NCBI GenBank assembly: GCA_021785795.1
Contig: JAJYEK010000026.1
Coordinates: forward strand, 1 to 39,984
Reading direction: 5' to 3'
Source of the DNA: Pseudomonadota bacterium
GTDB lineage: Bacteria > Pseudomonadota > Gammaproteobacteria > Acidiferrobacterales > UBA6901
Length of the DNA: 39,984 nucleotides
In this document: piece by piece, positions 15,787 to 23,266 of the stretch
Numbering within the stretch: the first letter of the stretch is position 1
Layout of the letters: each line of letters opens with the position of its first letter
Notes under the pieces: model-generated
Told to the model about the DNA's origin: nothing
Databases searched by the model: none
The model's input: the letters and a program-made list of their open reading frames with translations, nothing else
Program-made: the position numbers and the translations under genes

Positions 15787-16469
15787 ATCCTGGCACCTTG
15801 AAAGTTGCGGCGGCTCCGGGTCCGGCGCGCAACCCCGGATACGTGGTGGTCGAGGGTCCGATCGGAGTCGGAAAGACGAGTCTTGCCCAAAAGCTTTCCC
15901 AGGCGTTTGGCAGCGACCTGCTCCTGGAGCGACCCGAAGAAAACCCGTTCCTCGAGCGCTTCTACCAGGCACGCAAGCAGTTTGCGTTGCCAACCCAGCT
16001 TTTTTTCCTGTTTCAACGCGTGCGCCAGTTGCAGGAATTGCGCCAGGGGGATATGTTCCGGCCGGTGCGGGTCGCTGATTTCCTGTTGGAGAAGGACAGC
16101 CTGTTCGCACGTCTGAATCTCGATGATGATGAACTGCGTCTGTACGAGCAGGTATACGCACAGATGAGCCTGGACCTGCCGACGCCGGATCTCGTAATCT
16201 ACCTGCAGGCGCCTGCGGACGTTTTGATGGAGCGTGTGCGCCGGCGCCGCGCCGCACACGAGCGCATGATCGATCGCGCCTATGTGGAGTCCATCGTCGA
16301 AGGCTACACGCGCTTCTTCCATCATTTCTCGGCAGCACCCCTGCTTGTCGTCAACGCGGCCGAGGTCAATTTCGTGGACAGCGAAGCCGATTTCAATTCC
16401 TTGCTGGAACATCTGCGTGGTGTGCGCAGCGGCCGGCATTTCTTCAACCCCCTTCCGGCCAGCCAGTGA
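15783..16469 (+). CDS. Deoxynucleoside kinase (deoxyguanosine/deoxyadenosine kinase family)
   Basis: 228 residues. It phosphorylates deoxynucleosides with NTP for salvage. The P-loop is GPIGVGKTS (25-33); ERPEENPFLERFY and the ADFLLEKD segment (the place of the family's ERS/DRS motif) line the active site; RVRRRRAAHER is the lid region with arginines. It starts at ATG 15783 inside the folK stop (ATGA) and ends in a GTGA overlap with panB. Insertion of this kinase between folK and panB is known in several gammaproteobacterial lineages and has no obvious metabolic reason. Base specificity is not predictable. Confidence 0.9.
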   Translation: MNPGTLKVAAAPGPARNPGYVVVEGPIGVGKTSLAQKLSQAFGSDLLLERPEENPFLERFYQARKQFALPTQLFFLFQRVRQLQELRQGDMFRPVRVADFLLEKDSLFARLNLDDDELRLYEQVYAQMSLDLPTPDLVIYLQAPADVLMERVRRRRAAHERMIDRAYVESIVEGYTRFFHHFSAAPLLVVNAAEVNFVDSEADFNSLLEHLRGVRSGRHFFNPLPASQ

Positions 16470-17266
16470 AACCCGTCACCATCGCTACCATTCGGGAAAT
16501 GAAGCGGGCGCATGAGAAAATCGTGTGCCTGACCGCTTACGACTACAGCTTCGCAAGCCTCCTCGACCGCTGTGGAATCGACGTGGTGATCGTTGGCGAC
16601 TCGCTGGGCATGGTCATGCAGGGACATGGCACCACGCTGCCCGTTACCATGGATGACATGGTCTATCATTCAGCCTGCGTGGCGCGCGGTGTGAGCCACA
16701 CTCTCATCGTCGTGGATCTGCCATTCGCCAGCTACCAGATCGGTCCGGCACAGGCGCTTGAGAGCGCCGGGCGGCTGATGAAGGAAGGCGGAGCCCAGGT
16801 GGTCAAGCTTGAGGGCGGCGCGCCCATGGCTGATACCGTGCGCTTTCTAGTGGAGCGCGGCATCCCGGTTTGCGGCCACATCGGACTTACGCCCCAATCC
16901 GTGCACCAGTTCGGCGGTTATCATGTCCAGGGCCGCGACGGGGTCGCTGCCCATCGTATGCGGGAAGACGCGCGCCTGCTGCAGGAGGCGGGGGCGAGTA
17001 TGCTCGTGCTCGAGGCGGTTCCCGCGGTGCTCGGCGAGGCCGTCAGTGCCGCGCTTGAGATACCCGTCATCGGCATCGGCGCCGGTGCTGCCTGTGACGG
17101 ACAGGTCCTGGTGCTGCAGGATATGCTCGGCCTGTATCCGCGCCCGAGCCCGAAATTCTCAAAAAATTTCATGCAGGGTAGCGCCGACATCGAGGCGGCG
17201 GTCCGAGCATTCGCCGATGCAGTCCGCGCCGGGACATTTCCCGGCCCCGAACACTCGTTCAGCTGA
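16466..17266 (+). CDS. panB: 3-methyl-2-oxobutanoate hydroxymethyltransferase
   Basis: Ketopantoate hydroxymethyltransferase, 266 residues. It moves a one-carbon unit from methylene-tetrahydrofolate to 2-oxoisovalerate, the first committed step to pantothenate. Metal and catalytic residues match E. coli PanB: D45 in VGDSLGMV, D84 in VVDLPFASY, E116 in KLEGG and E183 in LEAVP. GHIGLTPQ and GIGAGAACDGQVLV are conserved. The start is GTG 16466, overlapping the kinase stop. Placing the folate-using PanB beside folK makes chemical sense. Confidence 0.97.
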   Translation: MKPVTIATIREMKRAHEKIVCLTAYDYSFASLLDRCGIDVVIVGDSLGMVMQGHGTTLPVTMDDMVYHSACVARGVSHTLIVVDLPFASYQIGPAQALESAGRLMKEGGAQVVKLEGGAPMADTVRFLVERGIPVCGHIGLTPQSVHQFGGYHVQGRDGVAAHRMREDARLLQEAGASMLVLEAVPAVLGEAVSAALEIPVIGIGAGAACDGQVLVLQDMLGLYPRPSPKFSKNFMQGSADIEAAVRAFADAVRAGTFPGPEHSFS

Positions 17267-17270
17267 GGCC

Positions 17271-18128
17271 ATGGACGTCTGCACTACCGCGGCTGACCTG
17301 AAGCGTCGGATTTCGGATCTTCGTGTCCGCCGCCGCGTAGCCTTCGTGCCGACCATGGGCAATCTGCATACCGGGCACCTGCGCCTCATGGAGCGCGCCC
17401 GCGATCATGCCGACATCGTGATCGCGAGCATATACGTCAATCCGCTGCAATTCGGGCCGGGCGAGGACTTCGCTGCGTATCCGCGCACACCTGCGGCCGA
17501 TCTTGCGCTGCTGCGCAACGCCGGTGTGGATCTACTGTTTCTGCCTTCGGATGCGGAGGTGTATCCGCGCGGACAGTCAGCCCAGACATTCGTGGAGGTT
17601 CCGGGCCTGAGCGACATCCTTTGCGGGGCATTCCGACCAGGACATTTTCGCGGCGTGACCACCGTGGTCAACCGCCTTCTGCATCTGGTTGCCCCGGAGA
17701 CGGCGCTTTTCGGGAAGAAGGACTACCAGCAGTGGCTGCTCATACGCTTGATGGTGGGTGACCTGGGGATGCCTGTCGAAATCGTGGGCGTGGAAACGGA
17801 ACGCGCCGCGGACGGCCTCGCGCTGAGTTCGCGCAATGGCTATTTGACCGAGTCGGAGCGTCGGGTTGCGCCATTGCTGTTCGCGACCTTACGTGCGCTG
17901 AAGGACCAGGCTGAGCAGGTGGGGGCCGATCTGCCGCAGGCCGAGACCAGGGCGATTGCCGCGCTCGCGACGCACGGATTCCGACCGGACTATCTCAGCA
18001 TACGCCGGCGCGCGGACCTGGCGCCCCCGGCCCCAGGGGACAGGGAGCTAGTCGCCCTGGCGGCCGCCTGGCTGGGGCGTGCGCGGCTGCTAGACAATGT
18101 CGAGCTGAATCTGCCCGGGTCGGACTGA
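17271..18128 (+). CDS. panC: Pantothenate synthetase (pantoate-beta-alanine ligase)
   Basis: 285 residues. It joins pantoate and beta-alanine through a pantoyl-adenylate. ATP-binding motifs are PTMGNLHTGH (H33, H36), then YVNPLQFGPGEDFAAYPR, FRPGHFRGVTTVV, GKKDYQQ and the KMSKS-like SSRN loop. ATG 17271 lies four bases after panB with GAGG just upstream, so panB and panC are translated from one mRNA. Slightly basic N terminus (LKRRISDLRVRRR) instead of the more neutral E. coli one. Confidence 0.97.
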   Translation: MDVCTTAADLKRRISDLRVRRRVAFVPTMGNLHTGHLRLMERARDHADIVIASIYVNPLQFGPGEDFAAYPRTPAADLALLRNAGVDLLFLPSDAEVYPRGQSAQTFVEVPGLSDILCGAFRPGHFRGVTTVVNRLLHLVAPETALFGKKDYQQWLLIRLMVGDLGMPVEIVGVETERAADGLALSSRNGYLTESERRVAPLLFATLRALKDQAEQVGADLPQAETRAIAALATHGFRPDYLSIRRRADLAPPAPGDRELVALAAAWLGRARLLDNVELNLPGSD

Positions 18129-18226
18129 AGCCGCGCGCGGCCAATCGTGCCAGCCGCCCCGACGATGCCGGGGAGCGCCAGCTGGCGCGGGTGCAGGGCC
18201 GTTCCCCGGGATCGCTGCCGGCCGGA

Positions 18227-18255
18227 TTTGAACGCGGCGGGCTAAAATTGGATAA
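18227..18255 (+). promoter_or_regulatory. Sigma-70 promoter of panD
   Basis: TTGAAC (18227-18232) and GATAAT (18250-18255) are separated by exactly 17 bases, in an AT-richer patch. The panD start is 59 bases after the -10. This gives panD a transcript separate from panBC. Confidence 0.65.
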
Positions 18256-18314
18256 TGGAGTGTTGCCCGGTGGGCACACCTGTCACCGGCACTGATCCTA
18301 GAAGAGGCGATCCC

Positions 18315-18695
18315 ATGCACAGAACCCTGCTGCGGGCCAAGCTGCACCGGGTCCACGTGACCCATTCCGAACTCGATTACGAGGGCTCGGTGGCCATTGA
18401 CGGGCGTCTGTTGGACGCAGCCGACATCCACGAATATGAACGCATCGAGGTGTACAACGTGCGCAACGGCGAACGCTTCGGGACCTACGCCATTCGCGCC
18501 CAGGAAGGTTCCGGCATCATCTCGGTGAACGGTGCCGCTGCCCACAAGGCAAAGCCGGCGGATATCCTGATTCTGTGCGCATACGGCAGTCTCGACGAAA
18601 AGGATCTTGCGACCTTCAAGCCGCGCCTTGTGTACGTCGATGAGCATAACCGCATCACGCACACGCGCCATGCGATACCGGTGCAAGTGGCCTGA
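18315..18695 (+). CDS. panD: Aspartate 1-decarboxylase precursor
   Basis: 126 residues. It makes beta-alanine from aspartate for PanC. This is a pyruvoyl enzyme that cuts itself between G24 and S25, in [10 protein letters not shown]9 and Y58, needed for activity and processing, are also present. The sequence is collinear with E. coli PanD. ATG 18315 follows AGAGGCGATCCC. It is separated from panC by 186 bases that hold its own promoter. No panM/panZ maturation-factor gene is seen in the window. Confidence 0.97.
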   Translation: MHRTLLRAKLHRVHVTHSELDYEGSVAIDGRLLDAADIHEYERIEVYNVRNGERFGTYAIRAQEGSGIISVNGAAAHKAKPADILILCAYGSLDEKDLATFKPRLVYVDEHNRITHTRHAIPVQVA

Positions 18696-18706
18696 ACGTC
18701 CTCCGG

Positions 18707-18727
18707 CCGGGTCTCGGTGAGCCCCGG
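18707..18727 (+). terminator. Possible terminator hairpin after panD
   Basis: CCGGGTCTC (18707-18715) pairs with GAGCCCCGG (18719-18727) with one mismatch and a three-base loop, 12 bases after the panD stop. Only TCTTG follows, so the T-run is poor. Confidence 0.35.
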
Positions 18728-18881
18728 TCTTGATGCCTGCCGTCAGCAGTAGGGAATTCCCGTTTGCTCGGCCATCCGGCCCGGCGGCGAGGCCGGCTGG
18801 TCCTGCCTGCACCAGAACCCGGAATACCATCAAATGCGACGGATTACCGAAAACGGACAATGCAGCTGCTGCGCTTTCGAA

Positions 18882-18913
18882 TTCCATATTTCATTTATCA
18901 ATGAACTATGGAA
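18882..18913. promoter_or_regulatory. AT-rich 32-base inverted repeat upstream of glk
   Basis: TTCCATA (18882-18888) pairs with TATGGAA (18907-18913), and TTCATT (18890-18895) pairs with AATGAA (18900-18905), around loop TATC; the only mismatch is 18889/18906. This 13-bp stem is strikingly AT-rich for this GC-rich genome. No T-run follows on either strand, so an operator or an mRNA structure is as likely as a terminator. Confidence 0.5.
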
Positions 18914-19162
18914 ATACGGCAAACCGGCAAACCGGAGGCGCCAGGAGCCCCCTTGGGATGGCTGTTACTGGCACGATCCGGGGTAACCGGATGCAATGGC
19001 CGGAATGATGGACGATAATTATTAAGGTGGCGGGTCGGAATACCGCTGCCGCAGAGCGGTTATGTGCCGGAGCGGATTGCGGCAACCGATCGGTGCGGGC
19101 GGAACGCAGGTTTGAGCAGGGCCGCGCAGGGCGCGGTCGTGCCCGGGGCGAGGGGTGCCGAC

Positions 19163-20158
19163 ATGCGAGTGCTGGCAGGGGACATAGGCGGGACCAAGAC
19201 GCTGCTCGAGGTTGCGGACGTCGCCCCTGGCGCACATCGGGTGCTTGCGCAGGGACGTTACCTCAGCAATGCGTATGACAGCCTGCTGCCGATGATCCGG
19301 GAATTTATCGGTACGGCAGGTGCCGGGAAGATGTCGGCGCTGCATGGGGCGTGTTTCGGCGTGGCCGGACCGATCACCAATGGCGGCGCTGGTCAGTGTG
19401 CCAGACTTACCAACCTGCCGTGGGAAGTCGACACAGCTGTGCTTGCGCACGGGCTCGGCATCGGGCGTGTGCGTCTGATCAACGACTTCCAGGCAGTGGG
19501 TTACGGTATCGAGGTGCTCGAGCCCGGCGACCTCGCGGTGCTGCAGGAAGGCCACGAAATATCGCTGGCGCCGCGGGCCGTGATCGGCGCCGGAACCGGC
19601 CTCGGCGTCGGTATTCTCGTCTGGCAGAATGATCACTATGAAGCACTTCCGACTGAAGGAGGTCACGCGGATTTTGCGCCCACGTCCGTGCTGCAGGTCG
19701 ATCTTTTGCGCAATCTGATGGGACGCTTCGGACGTGTCTCCTACGAACGCCTGCTTTCGGGGCCAGGACTGGTGAACATCTACTCTTTTCTCAGTGCCGG
19801 TGCCGGAGAATCTGCCGAGATGAAGGCGGTAATGGAAGCGCAGGACCCGGCGGCAGCCATCGCCGGGGCGGCGCGGGAACGGCATCAACCTGTCGCAGTC
19901 CGGGCCCTCCAGGTGTTTGCCGAGATCTATGGTGCGCAGGCGGGCAACCTTGCGCTCACCTGTCTCGCGCGGGGCGGAGTCTATCTGGCTGGCGGAATCG
20001 CGCCCAAAATCATCGCAACCTTGAGGGAACCGGCATTCCTGCGCGCATTCAACGACAAGGGACGCATGTCAGAGTTGACTGCGGCAATGCCGGTGCGCGT
20101 GGTGATGAACCCGGGAGTCGGACTCATCGGCGCGGCGCTCGCCGCAAGCCGGCTTTAA
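19163..20158 (+). CDS. glk: Glucokinase
   Basis: 331 residues of the bacterial Glk family (ROK/hexokinase-actin fold). It phosphorylates glucose with ATP in the cytoplasm. Visible are the phosphate-1 loop GDIGGTKT at the N terminus, the sugar-binding catalytic base D108 in LINDFQAVGYG, the adenosine-side GAGTGLGVG, PTEGGHADF, and the C-terminal YLAGGIAPKI. ATG 19163 follows GAGGGGTGCCGAC. It opens the glycogen cluster and converges with the GH57 gene 26 bases away. Confidence 0.93.
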   Translation: MRVLAGDIGGTKTLLEVADVAPGAHRVLAQGRYLSNAYDSLLPMIREFIGTAGAGKMSALHGACFGVAGPITNGGAGQCARLTNLPWEVDTAVLAHGLGIGRVRLINDFQAVGYGIEVLEPGDLAVLQEGHEISLAPRAVIGAGTGLGVGILVWQNDHYEALPTEGGHADFAPTSVLQVDLLRNLMGRFGRVSYERLLSGPGLVNIYSFLSAGAGESAEMKAVMEAQDPAAAIAGAARERHQPVAVRALQVFAEIYGAQAGNLALTCLARGGVYLAGGIAPKIIATLREPAFLRAFNDKGRMSELTAAMPVRVVMNPGVGLIGAALAASRL

Positions 20159-20184
20159 GGCCAGGCGTGCAGCTGTGTTGTCGG

Positions 20185-21849
20185 CTAGGCCCGGCGATTC
20201 CTGTCTGTACCGTCAGCGCTGTCGCGGTGTCCGGCGGGCCGGGATGGTGCCGGACCCGGGATACGGTATCCGTCGCGGAATATTCGGTAGTCAATATCCG
20301 GAAATGGGTTGTCGCGGGCGGCCACTGCGTGCAGGTAGGATCCGTCATAGCGCGCCGGGTCTGCCATGTCGCCCAGCCGGTGAAAGCGGTGGATATGGGT
20401 TTTGAAGCGGCGGACGGCGTAGTCCACCGCGGTGCCGGTCCTCATGATGAAAGCCCAATCGCTCGTCTGGGCAAGGAGCAGCTCGCGGGCTGCCTGATCG
20501 AGCGCCTCCCGTGTTGTACCGGTGCAATCCGGGAAGCGCCGCTGCAAAGCAACCATGCGTTCGACTGCGGCATGCAGGTGCGGGTAAATCCAGTCGTTTG
20601 AGTCGTTCAGCCAGACTTCATGAAAGCCGCCGGCGCCCCAGCTTGATTCCGCCGCCGTGGCAGTCTGCAGGCGGTTGCAATAGCAATCAAGATATCCGGC
20701 CGATGTGACGGTTTCGAGCCCATGTTGGCCGCCGGCGACGGCGCGCAGGAGGGAGTCGATCCATTGCGGACCCTCGAACCACCAGTGACCGAACAGCTCC
20801 GCATCGTAAGCCGCGACAATGACGGGCGGTGCATCGCACGATCGCGCCAGACGTTGTGCCTGTCGTCCGCGGTCTTGCAGGAAGTGGTCTGCGTGCTGCG
20901 CTGCCCTGGCGTGCGCCCATTCCGGGCGGTACAGCTCTTTCCATGCCCCCTTGCCGGTGACGCGGTGGTACTTCAGTCCAGTAAATCCCGGGGTGCCGGC
21001 ATGCCGCAATGTCAGCATGTGCGGTGCGTCGACGTCAAAGCCGGCGTCCCGATAAAAGTCGCGGTATAGGGAATCGCCCGGAAAGCCGGAGTCGGCTGAC
21101 CAGACCTGCAGGGACGATTCGAAGTCGCGGCCGAATGCCACCGGTCCGGCGGGGGTGTGCAGCGGGCGGTGCACGCCGTGGCGTGGCCGTGGCTCGGCGT
21201 TCAGGATTCCGTGGGATTCCAGGAAGAAGTGATCCAGGCCAAAATCGTCCAGAACGCGGTCGAATCCGGGCAGATAGCCGCATTCGGGGAGCCAGATTCC
21301 GCGCGGGCTGCGCCCCAGGATGCGTTCGTGGGTACGTACCGCCATGGCCAACTGTGCATGCAGGCTCCATGGCTGGGCGGCGAGCAGGGGGAGGTAGCCG
21401 TGGGTTGCGGCGCTCGTCAGGATTTCGAGATGGCCTGATTCCATCAGGCGGCGGAACGCCCGGGTGATATCCGGCTCGCCGGCGAAGCGCTGCCGCAGCT
21501 GCTCGTAGCGGCGTTCATAGAACAGGACCAGGGGATGTAATTGCCGGTCTTGTCGCGTCCGGGCATGTTCGCCCGCGAGCGCACGCAGCCGCTCGTCGAG
21601 GTAGCGCAGGTACCGGCTCTGCAGCAACGGGTCGGTCAGCATGGCGAGCAGCGTGGGTGACAGCGAGAGCGTGACGCCATAGGGTACGCCGTCGCGCACC
21701 AGGGTCTCGAATACCTCGAGCAGCGGCAGGTAGGTCTCGGTGATCGCCTCGAACAGCCACTCCTCTTCGAGACAGCGCTCATGCTCGGGATGCCGGACGA
21801 ACGGCAGGTGGGCGTGCAGAACGAGCGCGAGGAAGCCTTTCGGACGCAA
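20185..21849 (-). CDS. GH57 1,4-alpha-glucan branching enzyme
   Basis: 554 residues. The GH57 beta/alpha barrel starts at once (ALVLHAHLPFVRHPE); the nucleophile is E189 in WLPECGY and the acid/base D349 in AYDAELFGHWWFEG. WGAGGFHEVWLN and TSDWAFIMRTGTAVDYA are in the C-terminal helical part, as in Thermococcus TK1436 and Thermus TTHA1902 branching enzymes. It should add alpha-1,6 branches to glycogen. The start is TTG 21849 without a ribosome site, 11 bases after the DUF4912 gene's stop, so translation is probably coupled. No GH13 GlgB is in the window, so this is the likely branching enzyme. The tail (about 530-554) is low-complexity. Confidence 0.88.
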   Translation of the reverse strand: MRPKGFLALVLHAHLPFVRHPEHERCLEEEWLFEAITETYLPLLEVFETLVRDGVPYGVTLSLSPTLLAMLTDPLLQSRYLRYLDERLRALAGEHARTRQDRQLHPLVLFYERRYEQLRQRFAGEPDITRAFRRLMESGHLEILTSAATHGYLPLLAAQPWSLHAQLAMAVRTHERILGRSPRGIWLPECGYLPGFDRVLDDFGLDHFFLESHGILNAEPRPRHGVHRPLHTPAGPVAFGRDFESSLQVWSADSGFPGDSLYRDFYRDAGFDVDAPHMLTLRHAGTPGFTGLKYHRVTGKGAWKELYRPEWAHARAAQHADHFLQDRGRQAQRLARSCDAPPVIVAAYDAELFGHWWFEGPQWIDSLLRAVAGGQHGLETVTSAGYLDCYCNRLQTATAAESSWGAGGFHEVWLNDSNDWIYPHLHAAVERMVALQRRFPDCTGTTREALDQAARELLLAQTSDWAFIMRTGTAVDYAVRRFKTHIHRFHRLGDMADPARYDGSYLHAVAARDNPFPDIDYRIFRDGYRIPGPAPSRPAGHRDSADGTDRNRRA

Positions 21850-21860
21850 GACGCGCAGAG

Positions 21861-22706
21861 TCAGCGGCTGCTCACGGAGGCCGACCAGACCAGGCGCTGT
21901 CCGTCGGGACGGCCACCGGTGCGGACGTACATCTGTCCGAATTCAGCGTCGCTGATCCACCAGTCCGCATCCGTCTGGGCGGACGCGTGCAGCGAGGGCA
22001 GGCGCGCGATTCCGTGGTCGATGGCGGTCACGAATTTTCGGTCTGTGCCGTAGTGGCCGAGCTGAGCATAAAGCTGCGTTTCGGCCGCCAGATCGCCGAC
22101 GTGAAAGTACCATCGACCGCTGTCGCTAGGCAGCGGAATCTCGTCGAGCACCTCCAGGACGCGGTCGCGGATACGGCACAGCCGGATACGAAGGTCGGGC
22201 TGGCGCCGCAGCGTACCGGGTTCGAGCGCCCAATAGCCGTGCAGAATGCCAGGCTTCTGGGGAAGCAGGCCGAGCAGCGCGTCCGGAAGCGGCGGCAGCG
22301 ACTCGATATCCTCACCGAGATCGGCCGCGACGAAAGGCACCGGCAGCTCCAGGCCGACCGGCATGACGAGCGAACCCGGCTTGGGCCGCCGCTTCGGGCC
22401 GGCACGGCGCGCCGCCACCTTCGGGCGGCTGTTACGCTTGCGGCCGGCTGCCGCCCGCGCCGCGGCCGCAGTTCGCCGCTTCCCGGGGCGGGGTACTGCG
22501 GCAGCTTTCCCGGGGCGGCCCGTTTTCGGTGCCGGTCTGCGCCGGAGCCGGGTGCCAGGCGCCGCGGATTTGGGTTTGGGCTTCGAAGGTTCGGGGCGCC
22601 GGCGCGCAAGCATACGCAGCAACTCGTCGCGGCGCAGTCTTGAGTAACCGCGGCACCCCTGCTTGCGGGCGATCGCACGCAGCTGTTTCACCGTTTTGTC
22701 ACGCAT
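21861..22706 (-). CDS. DUF4912 protein with Rho-N/SAP-like N terminus
   Basis: 281 residues in three parts. Residues 1-35 (TVKQLRAIARKQGCRGYSRLRRDELLRML) resemble the Rho_N/SAP/HeH helix-extended-helix fold seen in nucleic-acid-binding proteins. Residues about 36-110 are a lysine/arginine/alanine/proline-rich linker. Residues about 120-275 are a DUF4912 domain (WALEPGTLRRQPDLRIRLCR, RWYFHVGDLAAETQLYAQLG). It lies 11 bases upstream of the GH57 branching-enzyme gene. I recall this gene pair from other genomes, so a role in glycogen is plausible, but the activity is unknown; DUF4912 might bind carbohydrate. Confidence 0.8.
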   Translation of the reverse strand: MRDKTVKQLRAIARKQGCRGYSRLRRDELLRMLARRRPEPSKPKPKSAAPGTRLRRRPAPKTGRPGKAAAVPRPGKRRTAAAARAAAGRKRNSRPKVAARRAGPKRRPKPGSLVMPVGLELPVPFVAADLGEDIESLPPLPDALLGLLPQKPGILHGYWALEPGTLRRQPDLRIRLCRIRDRVLEVLDEIPLPSDSGRWYFHVGDLAAETQLYAQLGHYGTDRKFVTAIDHGIARLPSLHASAQTDADWWISDAEFGQMYVRTGGRPDGQRLVWSASVSSR

Positions 22707-23031
22707 CGCGCAGTCTTGTTGCGGTCATGCTGGCGGCATCCTCCCCGTTTTCTGGCCCGGGCGGTGGCGGTCTGGAGACCGTACCGGCGGCTGAATTATG
22801 TGTTGGGATATCTTAGTCCGCCAAATTGTATCGGACGACGGCGGTTCTGTCGCCGGGCATCCGGCGGATGCCTCCCATTGCGGGTGAAGCAGGCTGCTGT
22901 TGATCGGCGTCAATGTGCGATCGCGGTGGTGCCGGCATCATGATGCGCCCGAGACCAGGGCCGGAACCGATCATGATTGGCACAGCGACGATTTGCCGGT
23001 GCGGTGCGATCCCGGATGCAGGAGGAGATCC
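22707..23031 (+). other. Divergent intergenic stretch
   Basis: 325 bases between the start of the DUF4912 gene and the small gene at 23032. I see no gene in it; it must hold promoters for both, but none stands out by sequence. Confidence 0.5.
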
Positions 23032-23250
23032 ATGTTTCTAAGACATAAAACCAATCACGATATCGTCGAGATCCTCGATATGGATGCCCTGTTCGACCCC
23101 TTCAAGAGCCGGGTTGCCGGACGCTACCACGCGGGGGAAGAGATGCAGGAGCCGATGACGTTCAAAAAGCCAGATCTCGTGTTCCTGTCCGGGGAGGCGC
23201 TGCCACGCTGCTGGGTGGATATCCATTATCGCGACGCCGCCGGGTCCTGA
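23032..23250 (+). CDS. Small conserved-looking protein next to glgA
   Basis: 72 residues starting at ATG 23032 behind the very strong ribosome site GGAGGAGATCC. The sequence (LDMDALFDPFKSRVAGRYHAGEE, then DLVFLSGEALPRCWVDIHYRD) is compact and acidic, with a single cysteine (C60), and has no signal peptide or membrane span. I recall short proteins of this type near glycogen genes, sometimes labelled acetyltransferase; the length makes that label implausible. It converges with glgA 16 bases downstream. Function unknown. Confidence 0.65.
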   Translation: MFLRHKTNHDIVEILDMDALFDPFKSRVAGRYHAGEEMQEPMTFKKPDLVFLSGEALPRCWVDIHYRDAAGS

Positions 23251-23266
23251 ATCCCTCCGCGACCGC

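Larger units (their letters stand above)
18696..19162 (+). other. Intergenic stretch between panD and glk
   Basis: 467 bases without a supported gene. It holds a possible panD terminator, an AT-rich dyad (18882-18913), a two-copy tandem of CGGCAAAC (18917-18932) and an AT-rich patch around 19013-19024 that could serve as a -10 region for glk. Confidence 0.55.
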
